Shown here: one piece after another, positions 1-6,528 of the stretch
Numbering within the stretch: position 1 is the first letter of the stretch
Layout of the letters: every line of letters begins with the position of its first letter
Assembly: GCA_002425405.1 (NCBI GenBank)
Contig: DIME01000075.1
Span: 1 to 12,391 of the forward strand
Source of the DNA: Candidatus Accumulibacter vicinus
Lineage (GTDB): Bacteria; Pseudomonadota; Gammaproteobacteria; Burkholderiales; Rhodocyclaceae
Length of the DNA stretch: 12,391 bases
Direction: 5' to 3'
Translations under genes and position numbers: made by a program
The notes under the pieces: generated by a model
Database searches by the model: none
What the model saw: only the letters and a program-made list of their open reading frames with translations
What the model was told of the DNA's origin: nothing

Positions 1-1004
1 CCAAAGGCTATGCCATCGGTTCCGCGGGTCTGGCCGCGCTGGTTCTTTTCGCCGATTACACGCATGCACTGGAAACCCAGTTTGGCGGCAGCTTGCGTTT
101 TGATCTTTCCGATCACATGGTGATCATCGGTCTCTTCCTCGGCGGCCTGATTCCCTACCTCTTTGCCGCCATGGCGATGGAAGCGGTGGGCCGGGCAGCC
201 GGTGCAGTGGTTGTCGAAGTTCGCCGGCAGTTCAAGGAAATCAAGGGCATCATGGAAGGCAAGGCCAAGCCCGATTACTCGCGCGCCGTCGGCATGCTGA
301 CCGTCGCAGCGATTCGGGAAATGATCGTTCCCTCGCTGCTGCCGGTGCTGGTGCCGGTAATTGTCGGTCTGCTGCTTGGCCCGAAAGCGCTCGGTGGACT
401 GTTGATGGGGACGATCATCACCGGCCTGTTCGTCGCCATCTCGATGACCACCGGTGGTGGTGCCTGGGACAATGCCAAGAAGTACATCGAGGACGGCCAT
501 TTTGGTGGCAAAGGCTCCGATGCCCACAAAGCGTCGGTGACCGGCGACACCGTCGGCGACCCCTACAAGGACACGGCTGGTCCGGCGGTCAACCCGCTGA
601 TCAAGATCATCAACATCGTTGCCCTGATGATCGTTCCCTTGATGGTGCCGCCTGCCTCGGTGGCCAAGCCCGTCGCGGCGGCTGCGGTGGCGGTACCGGC
701 AGCCAAGCTGTACTTCGCGATGGGTGCGACGGAAATCCCGGCCGACGCTGGCAAGACTCTCGAAATCGTCGTTGCCTATGCCAAGGACCATCCGGCTGCA
801 AAGCTTGCCATTTCCGGATTCCACGATCCGAGTGGCAGTCAGGCGGTCAACGAAGAGGTCGCCAAGAAACGCGCAATCGCCGTCCGTGATGCCCTGAAGA
901 ACGTCGGTATCGCCGAGGAACGCATCGAGCTCAGGAAGCCTGTGGTCACCACCGGTACCGGAGATCCTGCCGAGGCCCGTCGCGTCGAAGTCAGCGTGCA
1001 GTAA
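1..1004 (+). CDS. hppA: Membrane H+-translocating pyrophosphatase, C-terminal part, fused to an OmpA-like domain (5' truncated by window edge)
   Basis: This gene couples hydrolysis of cytoplasmic pyrophosphate to ion export across the inner membrane. The reading frame is open from base 3, and the TTG at 93 is internal, because the upstream residues (KGYAIGSAGLAALVLFADYT) are a conserved pyrophosphatase stretch. Further family signatures are GGGAWDNAKKYIEDG and the GKGSDAHKASVTGDTVGDP block with the KDTAGPAVNPLIKI segment, followed by the last membrane helix. After an Ala/Pro/Val-rich linker the protein continues for about 100 residues that resemble an OmpA C-terminal domain: a GFHDPSGS loop, then NEEVAKKRAIAVRDAL, and RRVEVSV at the end. 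The Asp and Arg that bind peptidoglycan in OmpA domains appear to be kept. Ordinary pyrophosphatases stop soon after the last helix. The residues that separate K+-dependent from K+-independent types lie upstream of the window. The gene ends just before a strong terminator. Identity is very sure; the role of the extension is inference. Confidence 0.96.
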   Translation, partial: KGYAIGSAGLAALVLFADYTHALETQFGGSLRFDLSDHMVIIGLFLGGLIPYLFAAMAMEAVGRAAGAVVVEVRRQFKEIKGIMEGKAKPDYSRAVGMLTVAAIREMIVPSLLPVLVPVIVGLLLGPKALGGLLMGTIITGLFVAISMTTGGGAWDNAKKYIEDGHFGGKGSDAHKASVTGDTVGDPYKDTAGPAVNPLIKIINIVALMIVPLMVPPASVAKPVAAAAVAVPAAKLYFAMGATEIPADAGKTLEIVVAYAKDHPAAKLAISGFHDPSGSQAVNEEVAKKRAIAVRDALKNVGIAEERIELRKPVVTTGTGDPAEARRVEVSVQ

Positions 1005-1019
1005 TTGCCCATATCAAGG

Positions 1020-1044
1020 AAAAAGGCCGCTTTGCGGCCTTTTT
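1020..1044. terminator. Bidirectional rho-independent terminator between hppA and the PEBP gene
   Basis: A perfect hairpin: AAAAAGGCCGC at 1020-1030, loop TTT, then GCGGCCTTTTT at 1034-1044. The A run before and the T run after give a U tract when read from either strand. It therefore suits hppA on the plus strand and the convergent PEBP gene on the minus strand, which ends at 1075. Confidence 0.93.
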
Positions 1045-1074
1045 CGCGTCCTCTTGCAAGACCCCGTGCGTCGG

Positions 1075-1707
1075 CTACCCAGCGTTCAGCAATGGATTGA
1101 GGGTGTACGTGCCGGTCAGACTCGCATCGGCCAGAATGTGCCCCTGCATTGCCGCGCGCAGCTGCTGGCCGGTCAGCTTGCCATCGATGTCCAGTCTGGC
1201 GACATCCAGTGCGAAAAGCGTAAACACGTAATGGTGGACGATCTCGTCGTTCCAGGGCGGGCAGGGACCATCGTAGCCGTAGTAGTCGCCACGCATGTCA
1301 TTGTCGCCGGCGAACCAGTGGGTATAGTCATTGATTCCCTGGCGTGCGTCATGCGGAGCGTGCGGACCAGGTTTGCCACGTGGCGTGACATCATTGGAAA
1401 ATTCGCCTGCCCTGATCTCGCCGAGTGTGGCCGGCAAATCAAGCAGCACCCAGTGAAAGAAGTCCACCCGCGCCAGCGATGCCGGAACCGTGCGGTCTTC
1501 CTGATTGACGTCATCGCCCTGACTCGGCACATCCGGGTCGTGGCAGATCAGGGCGAACGAGCGGGTTCCCGCCGGCGCACTGCGCCATGCCAGATGCGGG
1601 TTGCGATTGCTGCCCAGGCAAACATGGTGTTCGGGGTCGGGAATACAGAATGCAAACTCACCGGGGATCGGTTGCCCGTCACTGAAGCTGCTGCTGATCA
1701 ATATCAT
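1075..1707 (-). CDS. PEBP-family protein (YbhB/YbcL, Raf kinase inhibitor-like)
   Basis: A 210-residue member of the phosphatidylethanolamine-binding protein family. These proteins have a small anion-binding pocket, and in bacteria their function is mostly unknown. The pocket motifs are visible: HDPDVP around residues 56-61, HWVL at 85-88, the GYDGPCPP loop at 144-151, and HHYVFTLFALD from 158. At 210 residues it is longer than the roughly 160-180 usual for YbhB-type proteins; the extra length lies mainly in the insertion carrying DDVNQEDRTVPAS and in the WFAGDNDMRGDYYGY region. No signal peptide is visible, so it is probably cytoplasmic. A strong AGGAGGAG ribosome site (about 1714-1722) sets the start. 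The murJ stop is only 21 bases upstream, so it is probably the last gene of the murJ operon. The family is sure; the substrate is unknown. Confidence 0.92.
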   Translation of the reverse strand: MILISSSFSDGQPIPGEFAFCIPDPEHHVCLGSNRNPHLAWRSAPAGTRSFALICHDPDVPSQGDDVNQEDRTVPASLARVDFFHWVLLDLPATLGEIRAGEFSNDVTPRGKPGPHAPHDARQGINDYTHWFAGDNDMRGDYYGYDGPCPPWNDEIVHHYVFTLFALDVARLDIDGKLTGQQLRAAMQGHILADASLTGTYTLNPLLNAG

Positions 1708-1728
1708 CGTAAATCTCCTCCTGATTGA

Positions 1729-3267
1729 TTACTCGGCCGCACTGCGTTTGAAGTCGCGCAGGCGAAAACCTGCGACCCATAGTGTAGCGAAATAGACGCC
1801 TGCACCGAAGCCGACCGCCACGGAAAGACGCAGCAATCGTTCTCCGAGGCGCCAGTTGAGCCAATCGACCGTTGGGCCGATCACAAACCACAGCGCAGCG
1901 CCCATGCTCAGCATGGCGAAAGCGAGCCTGCCGTAGAATAGCAGCCAGCCAGGCTGCGGGGTATAAATGCCTCGCTGGCGAAGACCGCGGTAGAGCAGCG
2001 TGGCGTTGAGGCTGGCAGCCAGCCCGATCGCAAGGGCCAGGCCGGCATGTTGCAGCCAGCCGATCAGGAGCAGGTTCAGCACTTGCGTAACGAAAAGGGT
2101 CAGCAGTGCGATCCTGACCGGAGTACGGATATTCTGGCGGGCGTAAAAGCCGGGCGCCAGCACTTTGACCAGAATCAGGCCGAGCAGCCCGACACTGTAG
2201 GCGACCAATGCGTCACGCGTCCTGAGCACGTCGTTGGCGGTGAAAGCGCCATGATGGAACAGCGTGGTAATCAGCGGCACGGCGAGCATGCCGAGTGCCA
2301 GAGCCGCTGGCGCCGCCAGCAGAAAGGTCAGCCGCAAGCCCCAGTCGAGCAATCGGGAATATTCATCGTGTTGCTCAGCAGCATGGCACTTGGCCAGCGA
2401 GGGAAGCAGGATGGTGCCGAGTGCGGCGCCGAGCATGCCGGCCGGAAACTCCATCAGGCGATCGGCGTAATAGAGCCAGGAGACGCTGCCGGTACTCAGG
2501 AAAGAAGCAAAAACGGTGTTCAGCAGCAGGCTGACCTGCGCCACGGAAACGCCAAGCACGGCTGGCGCCATCAGGCGAAAGATGCGCCTGACCCCCTCGT
2601 CGTGCAGATTGATCGAGAATCTTGGCAGCATGCCAAGACGCTGCAGGCTGGGGATCTGGAAAGCGAGCTGCAGGGCACCGCCAAGAAAGACGGCCCAGCC
2701 GAGTGCCATGACCGGCGGGTCGAAGTAGGGGATGGCAAGGAGCGCCATCAGAATGAACGAAACGTTGAGCAGCACCGGCGTGAATGCGGGTACGGCGAAG
2801 CGGCTCCAGGTATTGAGAATGCCACCGGCCAGCGCGACCAGCGACATGAAAAGGATGTAGGGGAAAGTGATGCGCGTCAGTTTGACGGTCAGGGCAAACT
2901 TTTCGGGGTCATCCGTAAAACCCGGGGCCGAAAGGTACACGAGCACCGGTGCGCCCGCCATGCCGAGCAGGGTTACCGCCAGTACGACAAGAAACAGCAG
3001 ACTCGCGACACGGTCCACCAACTGCCGGGTCTCCTCGCCTGAACGCTGGTTCCGGTATTGACCCAGGACCGGAACGAAGGCCTGCGAAAAAGCGCCTTCG
3101 GCAAACAGGCGGCGCAACAGGTTGGGGAGTTTGAAGGCGACAAAGAACGCGTCGGTCAACGCCCCGGCACCGAAAGCGCGGGCGATCACGAAATCGCGGA
3201 CAAAGCCGAGTATCCGCGACAGCAAGGTCATGCTGCTGACGGTGGCGAGGGTCTTCAGGAGGTTCAT
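1729..3267 (-). CDS. murJ: MurJ (MviN) lipid II flippase
   Basis: MurJ flips lipid-linked peptidoglycan precursors from the inner to the outer face of the cytoplasmic membrane. The 512-residue length matches E. coli MurJ (511), and the N-terminus (MNLLKTLATVSSMTLLSRIL) is collinear with it. Residues known to be important in E. coli fall at the same numbers: Arg18, Arg24, Asp39, Arg52 and Arg270, the last in the YADRLMEFP motif. The rest is a series of hydrophobic helices consistent with the 14-helix MOP-superfamily fold. No Shine-Dalgarno match is strong upstream of the ATG, but the match to the family N-terminus makes the start firm. It lies third in the minus-strand gene row, 109 bases after the CrtC-like gene and 21 bases before the PEBP gene. 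The gene is expected to be essential. Confidence 0.98.
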   Translation of the reverse strand: MNLLKTLATVSSMTLLSRILGFVRDFVIARAFGAGALTDAFFVAFKLPNLLRRLFAEGAFSQAFVPVLGQYRNQRSGEETRQLVDRVASLLFLVVLAVTLLGMAGAPVLVYLSAPGFTDDPEKFALTVKLTRITFPYILFMSLVALAGGILNTWSRFAVPAFTPVLLNVSFILMALLAIPYFDPPVMALGWAVFLGGALQLAFQIPSLQRLGMLPRFSINLHDEGVRRIFRLMAPAVLGVSVAQVSLLLNTVFASFLSTGSVSWLYYADRLMEFPAGMLGAALGTILLPSLAKCHAAEQHDEYSRLLDWGLRLTFLLAAPAALALGMLAVPLITTLFHHGAFTANDVLRTRDALVAYSVGLLGLILVKVLAPGFYARQNIRTPVRIALLTLFVTQVLNLLLIGWLQHAGLALAIGLAASLNATLLYRGLRQRGIYTPQPGWLLFYGRLAFAMLSMGAALWFVIGPTVDWLNWRLGERLLRLSVAVGFGAGVYFATLWVAGFRLRDFKRSAAE

Positions 3268-3276
3268 GGTCTATCC

Positions 3277-3301
3277 GGGAGCGCCTCTCAGGCGCAATCC
3301 C
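3277..3301. other. Hairpin in the murJ leader
   Basis: GCGCCT at 3281-3286 pairs with AGGCGC at 3290-3295 around a CTC loop. The stem can extend by GGGA (3277-3280) with TCCC (3298-3301) across an AA bulge. It sits ten bases upstream of the murJ ATG on the minus strand. No T run follows on either side, so it does not look like a terminator; it could affect murJ translation, or be chance in GC-rich DNA. Confidence 0.35.
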
Positions 3302-3376
3302 GTCATCTTAGCGCCTGGACCTCGGCAAGCAAAACGCGGGACACGTCTTCCGGGCAGCCAGCACGCATCTGCCTGC

Positions 3377-4561
3377 TTACTGGCTGGTCGCCGCTTGCTG
3401 GAGTGACGGATGGTAGCCGCTCAGTTCCATGAAACCGACGCCGCGATGCGAGCCACTCAACTTGACCGCACCTTCCCAATAGACGTTCAGCGTCGTTGTC
3501 CGGGCGTCGAACTCACTGGCCCGGATCACCGGGTCGACTTTCAGCTTGAGGCCCCTGGCGGGTACCGCGATCGTCCAGTGGACCGGATAGAGCACTCCTC
3601 CTGAAGAAGGGCTTTTCCAGGTGCCGCGGGAGCTTGCCTCGAAGTCGGATGCGCCGAGTGCGCTGACCTCGCCGTCCTTGCTATAGGTTCCCATGCGCAG
3701 TACTGGCTCGCCCTGGCGATCGAAAAGTTCGAAGATCATCAGGTCCGCACCATCCGTCAGTTGCAGCGCAAACCAGTTCCAGCGCAGCTTTGCCGCTTCA
3801 AAGTCACCCCACTGATGATCGAACCAGACTTCGCCATGCACCTTCCTGGCAGTGCCGCCAATGGTCAGAACTCCCTGCGCAGCCATGCGTGGGCGCGAAG
3901 TGTAATAACTCTTGCCGGCGACACCGAAATCCAGCAGGCCGGCGATCGGCGTACCCGGTGCCTGGTGCAGGAGCGGTTGGCGGCTGTCATTGAGCTGCAG
4001 ATCGAGCGCAAAATCCTTGCCGGCCATCTTCGCTGCATGTTGCGCGCCCTCGCCCTGCAATTGCCAGCTGCCGAACTTGAAAGCAAATCCGTCGCGGCGT
4101 CCATCCGATGGGTTGCCTGCGGTGCGTGCCTGTTCGGCATAGAGCTTCTCGGTCTGATGGTCGAGTAGTGAGCCGTGGAATACGGTGTGAGTGAGCGTCC
4201 CTTTGCGCAGGAAGGCGGCGATATGAAACGAATAACGTTCGCCTGAGTCGGTCTGCAGGTGGCCACTGTAGTACCACCATTCGGTCAGCATTTCATGTGC
4301 AGCATCGTCGGCGGGTAGCTTTACCGGCGGCATCGTGGCGGACGCAGGTGTCGCCGGCTGTTCGGTCACCCCACCGGGACTTGCAGCCAGGGGTATCCTG
4401 TCGGAGCGGGAGAAGAGGACCCAGCCGACCGCCACCATCATGATCAGCCAGCCGGCAATGATCAGCCAGCGATAACGCCTGAACCAGCGCGACGAACCAG
4501 GGCGGGTCTTGCCACGGCTGTGCTGGCGAATTCCATACGAGCGACTTGTTCCAGTGTTCAT
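3377..4561 (-). CDS. Membrane-anchored CrtC/AttH-family lipocalin-like protein
   Basis: A 394-residue protein with a basic N-terminus, one hydrophobic helix at about residues 32-50 (RWLIIAGWLIMMVAVGWVLF), a Pro/Ala-rich linker, and a large domain from about 85 to 385. The N-in positive-rich start followed by a single helix suggests the domain faces the periplasm. The domain matches the AttH/carotenoid 1,2-hydratase (CrtC) family by its motifs: HEMLTEWWYYSGHL at 89-102, GEVWFDHQWGDF at 243-254, RWNWFALQL at 260-268, and FMELSGY near the end. The family folds as two lipocalin-like barrels and includes carotenoid hydratases but also many uncharacterised predicted secreted hydrolases. No carotenoid gene is nearby, so a CrtC activity should not be assumed. 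An AGAGGAG ribosome site supports the ATG start. It lies 122 bases after the acyl carrier protein gene on the same strand, hinting at a lipid-related role. Confidence 0.85.
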   Translation of the reverse strand: MNTGTSRSYGIRQHSRGKTRPGSSRWFRRYRWLIIAGWLIMMVAVGWVLFSRSDRIPLAASPGGVTEQPATPASATMPPVKLPADDAAHEMLTEWWYYSGHLQTDSGERYSFHIAAFLRKGTLTHTVFHGSLLDHQTEKLYAEQARTAGNPSDGRRDGFAFKFGSWQLQGEGAQHAAKMAGKDFALDLQLNDSRQPLLHQAPGTPIAGLLDFGVAGKSYYTSRPRMAAQGVLTIGGTARKVHGEVWFDHQWGDFEAAKLRWNWFALQLTDGADLMIFELFDRQGEPVLRMGTYSKDGEVSALGASDFEASSRGTWKSPSSGGVLYPVHWTIAVPARGLKLKVDPVIRASEFDARTTTLNVYWEGAVKLSGSHRGVGFMELSGYHPSLQQAATSQ

Positions 4562-4683
4562 TCGAACAGCTCCTCTCGTTTCGTCAGTGTTTGACCGGTA
4601 TGCGTAGCGTCTATGTCGATCCCGATCTTTCCGCCCATACTCGCCGGCGAGAGGAAGCCGATGGCAAAGGTCTGGGTCAATGC

Positions 4684-4935
4684 TCAGTCGGCCAGTTTAC
4701 CTTCAACGAAGTCGATCAGCGTCGCAAGCGAAGCGAACACCGATCCGTCGATCTCGTCGTCTTCGACCGTAAACCCGAAATGTTCTTCGAGTGTGGTAAT
4801 CAAGGAGACTACCGCCATCGAATCAAGTTCAGGAATTGCGCCGAGCAAGGGGGTGTCGAGCGCGAATTCACTCGCCCGGCCCTTGAGGCTCAAGACTTCG
4901 TCAAGAACGGCGACCACTTCGTTTCTGATATCCAT
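4684..4935 (-). CDS. Acyl carrier protein
   Basis: An 83-residue acidic, helical protein with the phosphopantetheine attachment site in PELDSMAVVSL; the modified serine would be Ser39. It would carry acyl or other carboxyl groups as thioesters in the cytoplasm. The start at MDIRNEVV is chosen because an AGGAGC ribosome site lies a suitable distance upstream and the length matches the family; an in-frame extension to 5037 adds 34 residues unlike any carrier protein. The sequence around the serine (LDSM, not the DSLD found in AcpP of fatty-acid synthesis) and the absence of fab genes suggest a specialised carrier rather than the housekeeping AcpP. Similar carriers occur with polysaccharide/exosortase gene sets, but none of those genes are seen here. 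It is the first gene of the minus-strand row leading to murJ. Confidence 0.92.
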   Translation of the reverse strand: MDIRNEVVAVLDEVLSLKGRASEFALDTPLLGAIPELDSMAVVSLITTLEEHFGFTVEDDEIDGSVFASLATLIDFVEGKLAD

Positions 4936-5004
4936 GTAAGCTCCTGTCAGGGGATTTCCCCGCTGGCCGCCCGCTGGGCAAGCGAGGTTGGTGATTGAGC
5001 GGCG

Positions 5005-5010
5005 ATTATA
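5005..5010 (-). promoter_or_regulatory. Candidate -10 box for the acyl carrier protein gene row
   Basis: On the minus strand this reads TATAAT, a perfect -10 hexamer, 69 bases upstream of the carrier protein ATG and in the right direction. The -35 is poor: the closest TTG-containing match, TTGCAC (5032-5037), would leave a 21-base spacer. It lies upstream of the chosen start and inside the rejected longer reading frame, which supports the shorter start. Confidence 0.45.
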
Positions 5011-5116
5011 CCGAGTGCAGGAGGGCGCTTTGTGCAATAGCGCACGTCGCTACCGCCACTACAGGTCGATTCGGCCCTGCATGGCAACGCTCCAGAGGTT
5101 CATAATAGAGTGCTCG

Positions 5117-5443
5117 ATGAACGCCTCTCCAACCCACTTGATTCCCGATCGGGCGCAGACGCTCGTGGTGCTTCGGCTCCTGCGGCAGCGTCGGCCCATG
5201 CTGATGTTGAAGGGTGACGATGATGGCTATGGCAGCCGTTGGTTGCTCGATGGTCAGCAGGTTCAGCCAGTGATCGCCAAGTACCTGATGGATGCTGGCT
5301 TTATCGCCGATACCGGGGCGACCGAATTGGGTGCCCGAAAGCTCGCCTTGACCGAATCCGGCACCCAGCTTCTGGAGAACGGCCTGCTCTGGTGGAAGAG
5401 CCTCGGCTTCCTTCAACGCTTGAGAATCATGATCCTCGGTTGA
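5117..5443 (+). CDS. Hypothetical protein, possibly winged-helix
   Basis: I do not recognise this 108-residue protein. It is divergent from the carrier protein gene. It has an N-terminal helix-like stretch (AQTLVVLRLLRQRRPMLMLK), a section with a GYGSRWLLDGQ turn, then QPVIAKYLMDAGFIADTG followed by LALTESGTQLLENG and a Trp-rich basic tail. The order of helix, two strands and an LTESG turn resembles a small winged-helix fold, which may bind DNA, but this is pattern reading only. The ATG at 5117 is chosen as the first Met after the intergenic region; an in-frame ATG at 5081 adds 12 residues and neither has a clear ribosome site. A CATAAT at 5101-5106 lies very close to the ATG and could be a -10 giving an almost leaderless message. 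Coding is supported by the open frame and by a terminator-like hairpin just downstream. Confidence 0.7.
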   Translation: MNASPTHLIPDRAQTLVVLRLLRQRRPMLMLKGDDDGYGSRWLLDGQQVQPVIAKYLMDAGFIADTGATELGARKLALTESGTQLLENGLLWWKSLGFLQRLRIMILG

Positions 5444-5453
5444 TGGAAACAGG

Positions 5454-5494
5454 AGCCTTCCAGCAGCGGGCGCGCGCGCCAGGGAAGCCTTTTT
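5454..5494 (+). terminator. Candidate rho-independent terminator after the hypothetical gene
   Basis: AGCCTTCC at 5454-5461 pairs with GGAAGCCT at 5483-5490 with one mismatch, followed by TTTT to 5494. The loop contains a second, GC-only stem (GGCG at 5469-5472 with CGCC at 5477-5480). The hairpin begins ten bases after the stop codon. The mismatch and short T run keep confidence moderate. Confidence 0.5.
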
Positions 5495-5556
5495 GACCCG
5501 GTTCTGCTTTTACTGGTCGGGGTTTTGCCGGCACGCACCCGGGAAAAATCCATGAA

Positions 5557-5586
5557 TTGACCGCAGTTGATGGGGGAACATATACT
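5557..5586 (+). promoter_or_regulatory. Candidate sigma-70 promoter for the heme sensor-kinase genes
   Basis: TTGACC at 5557-5562 and TATACT at 5581-5586 are separated by 18 bases. Transcription would start near 5593, about 45 bases ahead of the ATG at 5638. The promoter falls within an upstream in-frame extension of the sensor, which argues that the extension is not translated. Confidence 0.6.
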
Positions 5587-5637
5587 CCCGGCGCTGCCAT
5601 TGCGTTTTTCATCCCATTCTTGCTAGGGACCGTGCTC

Positions 5638-6510
5638 ATGGGTCTGCGACTGAAATTCAACCTGGTGCTTCTGCTGGTCTTTGGCGCCGGCATGGGCATG
5701 TCGGCGTACGTTTCGCACCGCCTGCTCGACGAGAACGCCAAACAGGAGACGCTGCGCAATGCCGGCCTGATGATGGAGTCCGCGCTGTCGGTGCGCGGCT
5801 ACACGGTCAGGCAGGTGAAGCCGCTTCTCGACTCCCAGTTGGAACAGACTTTCCTGCCGCAGACGGTGCCCGCCTATGCCGCCACAGAGGTGTTCAGCAA
5901 CCTGGCCGTGAAGTATCCGGACTTCACCTACAAGGAGGCGACGCTCAATCCTACCAATCCACGCGATCGCGCGGTGGAATGGGAAAGTGATCTGGTGCAG
6001 AAATTTCGCGCTGACGGCAGTGCCAGAGAACTTGCCGGCGAGCGAGAAACACCGACCGGCCGCATGCTCTACCTGGCACGGCCGATTACCATCACCGACC
6101 CGGCGTGCCTGATCTGCCACAGCGTTCCCGACGCAGCACCGGAATCGATGATCAGAATCTACGGCCCGAACAATGGTTTCGGCTGGAAACACATGGAGAC
6201 GGTTGGCGCACAGGTGGTTTCAGTGCCGATGTCCGTGCCGCTGGCCAATGCGCAGCGCACCTTCAACAGCTTCATGCTCTCGCTCGGCGGCATCTTCCTG
6301 GCCACTTTCGTGGTCCTCAACATCATGCTGTCCATGCTCATCATCAGGCCCATCTCGAGCATGTCGGCAGCCGCCGACAGGATTTCCACCGGCGACTTCT
6401 CGGTGCCGGAATTCCCGTCGCACACCGGGGACGAGATCGACGTTCTGGCGAACTCCTTCAACCGCATGCGCCGCAGCCTGCAAAAAGCCATCAAGCTGAT
6501 CGAGAGCTGA
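5638..6510 (+). CDS. Membrane sensor with c-type heme site (Tll0287-like/DUF3365) and HAMP domain
   Basis: A 290-residue protein: membrane helix at about 8-26, a periplasmic domain of roughly 180 residues, a second helix at about 211-236, and a HAMP domain from about 237 to 289 (RPISSMSAAADRISTGDFSV, then DEIDVLANSFNRM). The periplasmic part ends with CLICH at 157-161, a CxxCH site for covalent c-type heme, in a DPACLICHS context typical of the Tll0287-like family. Such domains are thought to sense redox state, oxygen or small ligands. The protein stops right after HAMP, with no kinase, cyclase or methyl-accepting domain, so its signal must pass to a partner. The ATG at 5638 is chosen over an upstream in-frame frame because the N-terminus is then a normal short cytoplasmic lead into the first helix and a promoter lies just upstream. 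The Ser/Thr kinase gene follows after 18 bases. Domain calls are firm; the ligand is unknown. Confidence 0.92.
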   Translation: MGLRLKFNLVLLLVFGAGMGMSAYVSHRLLDENAKQETLRNAGLMMESALSVRGYTVRQVKPLLDSQLEQTFLPQTVPAYAATEVFSNLAVKYPDFTYKEATLNPTNPRDRAVEWESDLVQKFRADGSARELAGERETPTGRMLYLARPITITDPACLICHSVPDAAPESMIRIYGPNNGFGWKHMETVGAQVVSVPMSVPLANAQRTFNSFMLSLGGIFLATFVVLNIMLSMLIIRPISSMSAAADRISTGDFSVPEFPSHTGDEIDVLANSFNRMRRSLQKAIKLIES

Positions 6511-6528
6511 GCGCGGAACGACCACGCC

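Noticed and set aside
1054..1728. A 224-codon open frame on the plus strand opposite the PEBP gene
   Set aside because: It overlaps the PEBP gene end to end, and only the PEBP frame has family motifs and a strong ribosome site.
2047..3042. A 331-codon open frame on the plus strand opposite murJ
   Set aside because: Shadow of murJ. The translation is rich in Gln, His, Arg and Glu, as expected when a hydrophobic membrane protein gene is read on the other strand.
4936..5037. N-terminal extension of the acyl carrier protein
   Set aside because: The extra 34 residues do not resemble carrier proteins, a ribosome site precedes the inner ATG, and a TATAAT box lies inside the extension.
5557..5637. 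Longer N-terminus of the heme sensor (27 extra residues)
   Set aside because: A good promoter lies in this stretch, and the inner ATG gives the normal short lead into the first membrane helix.
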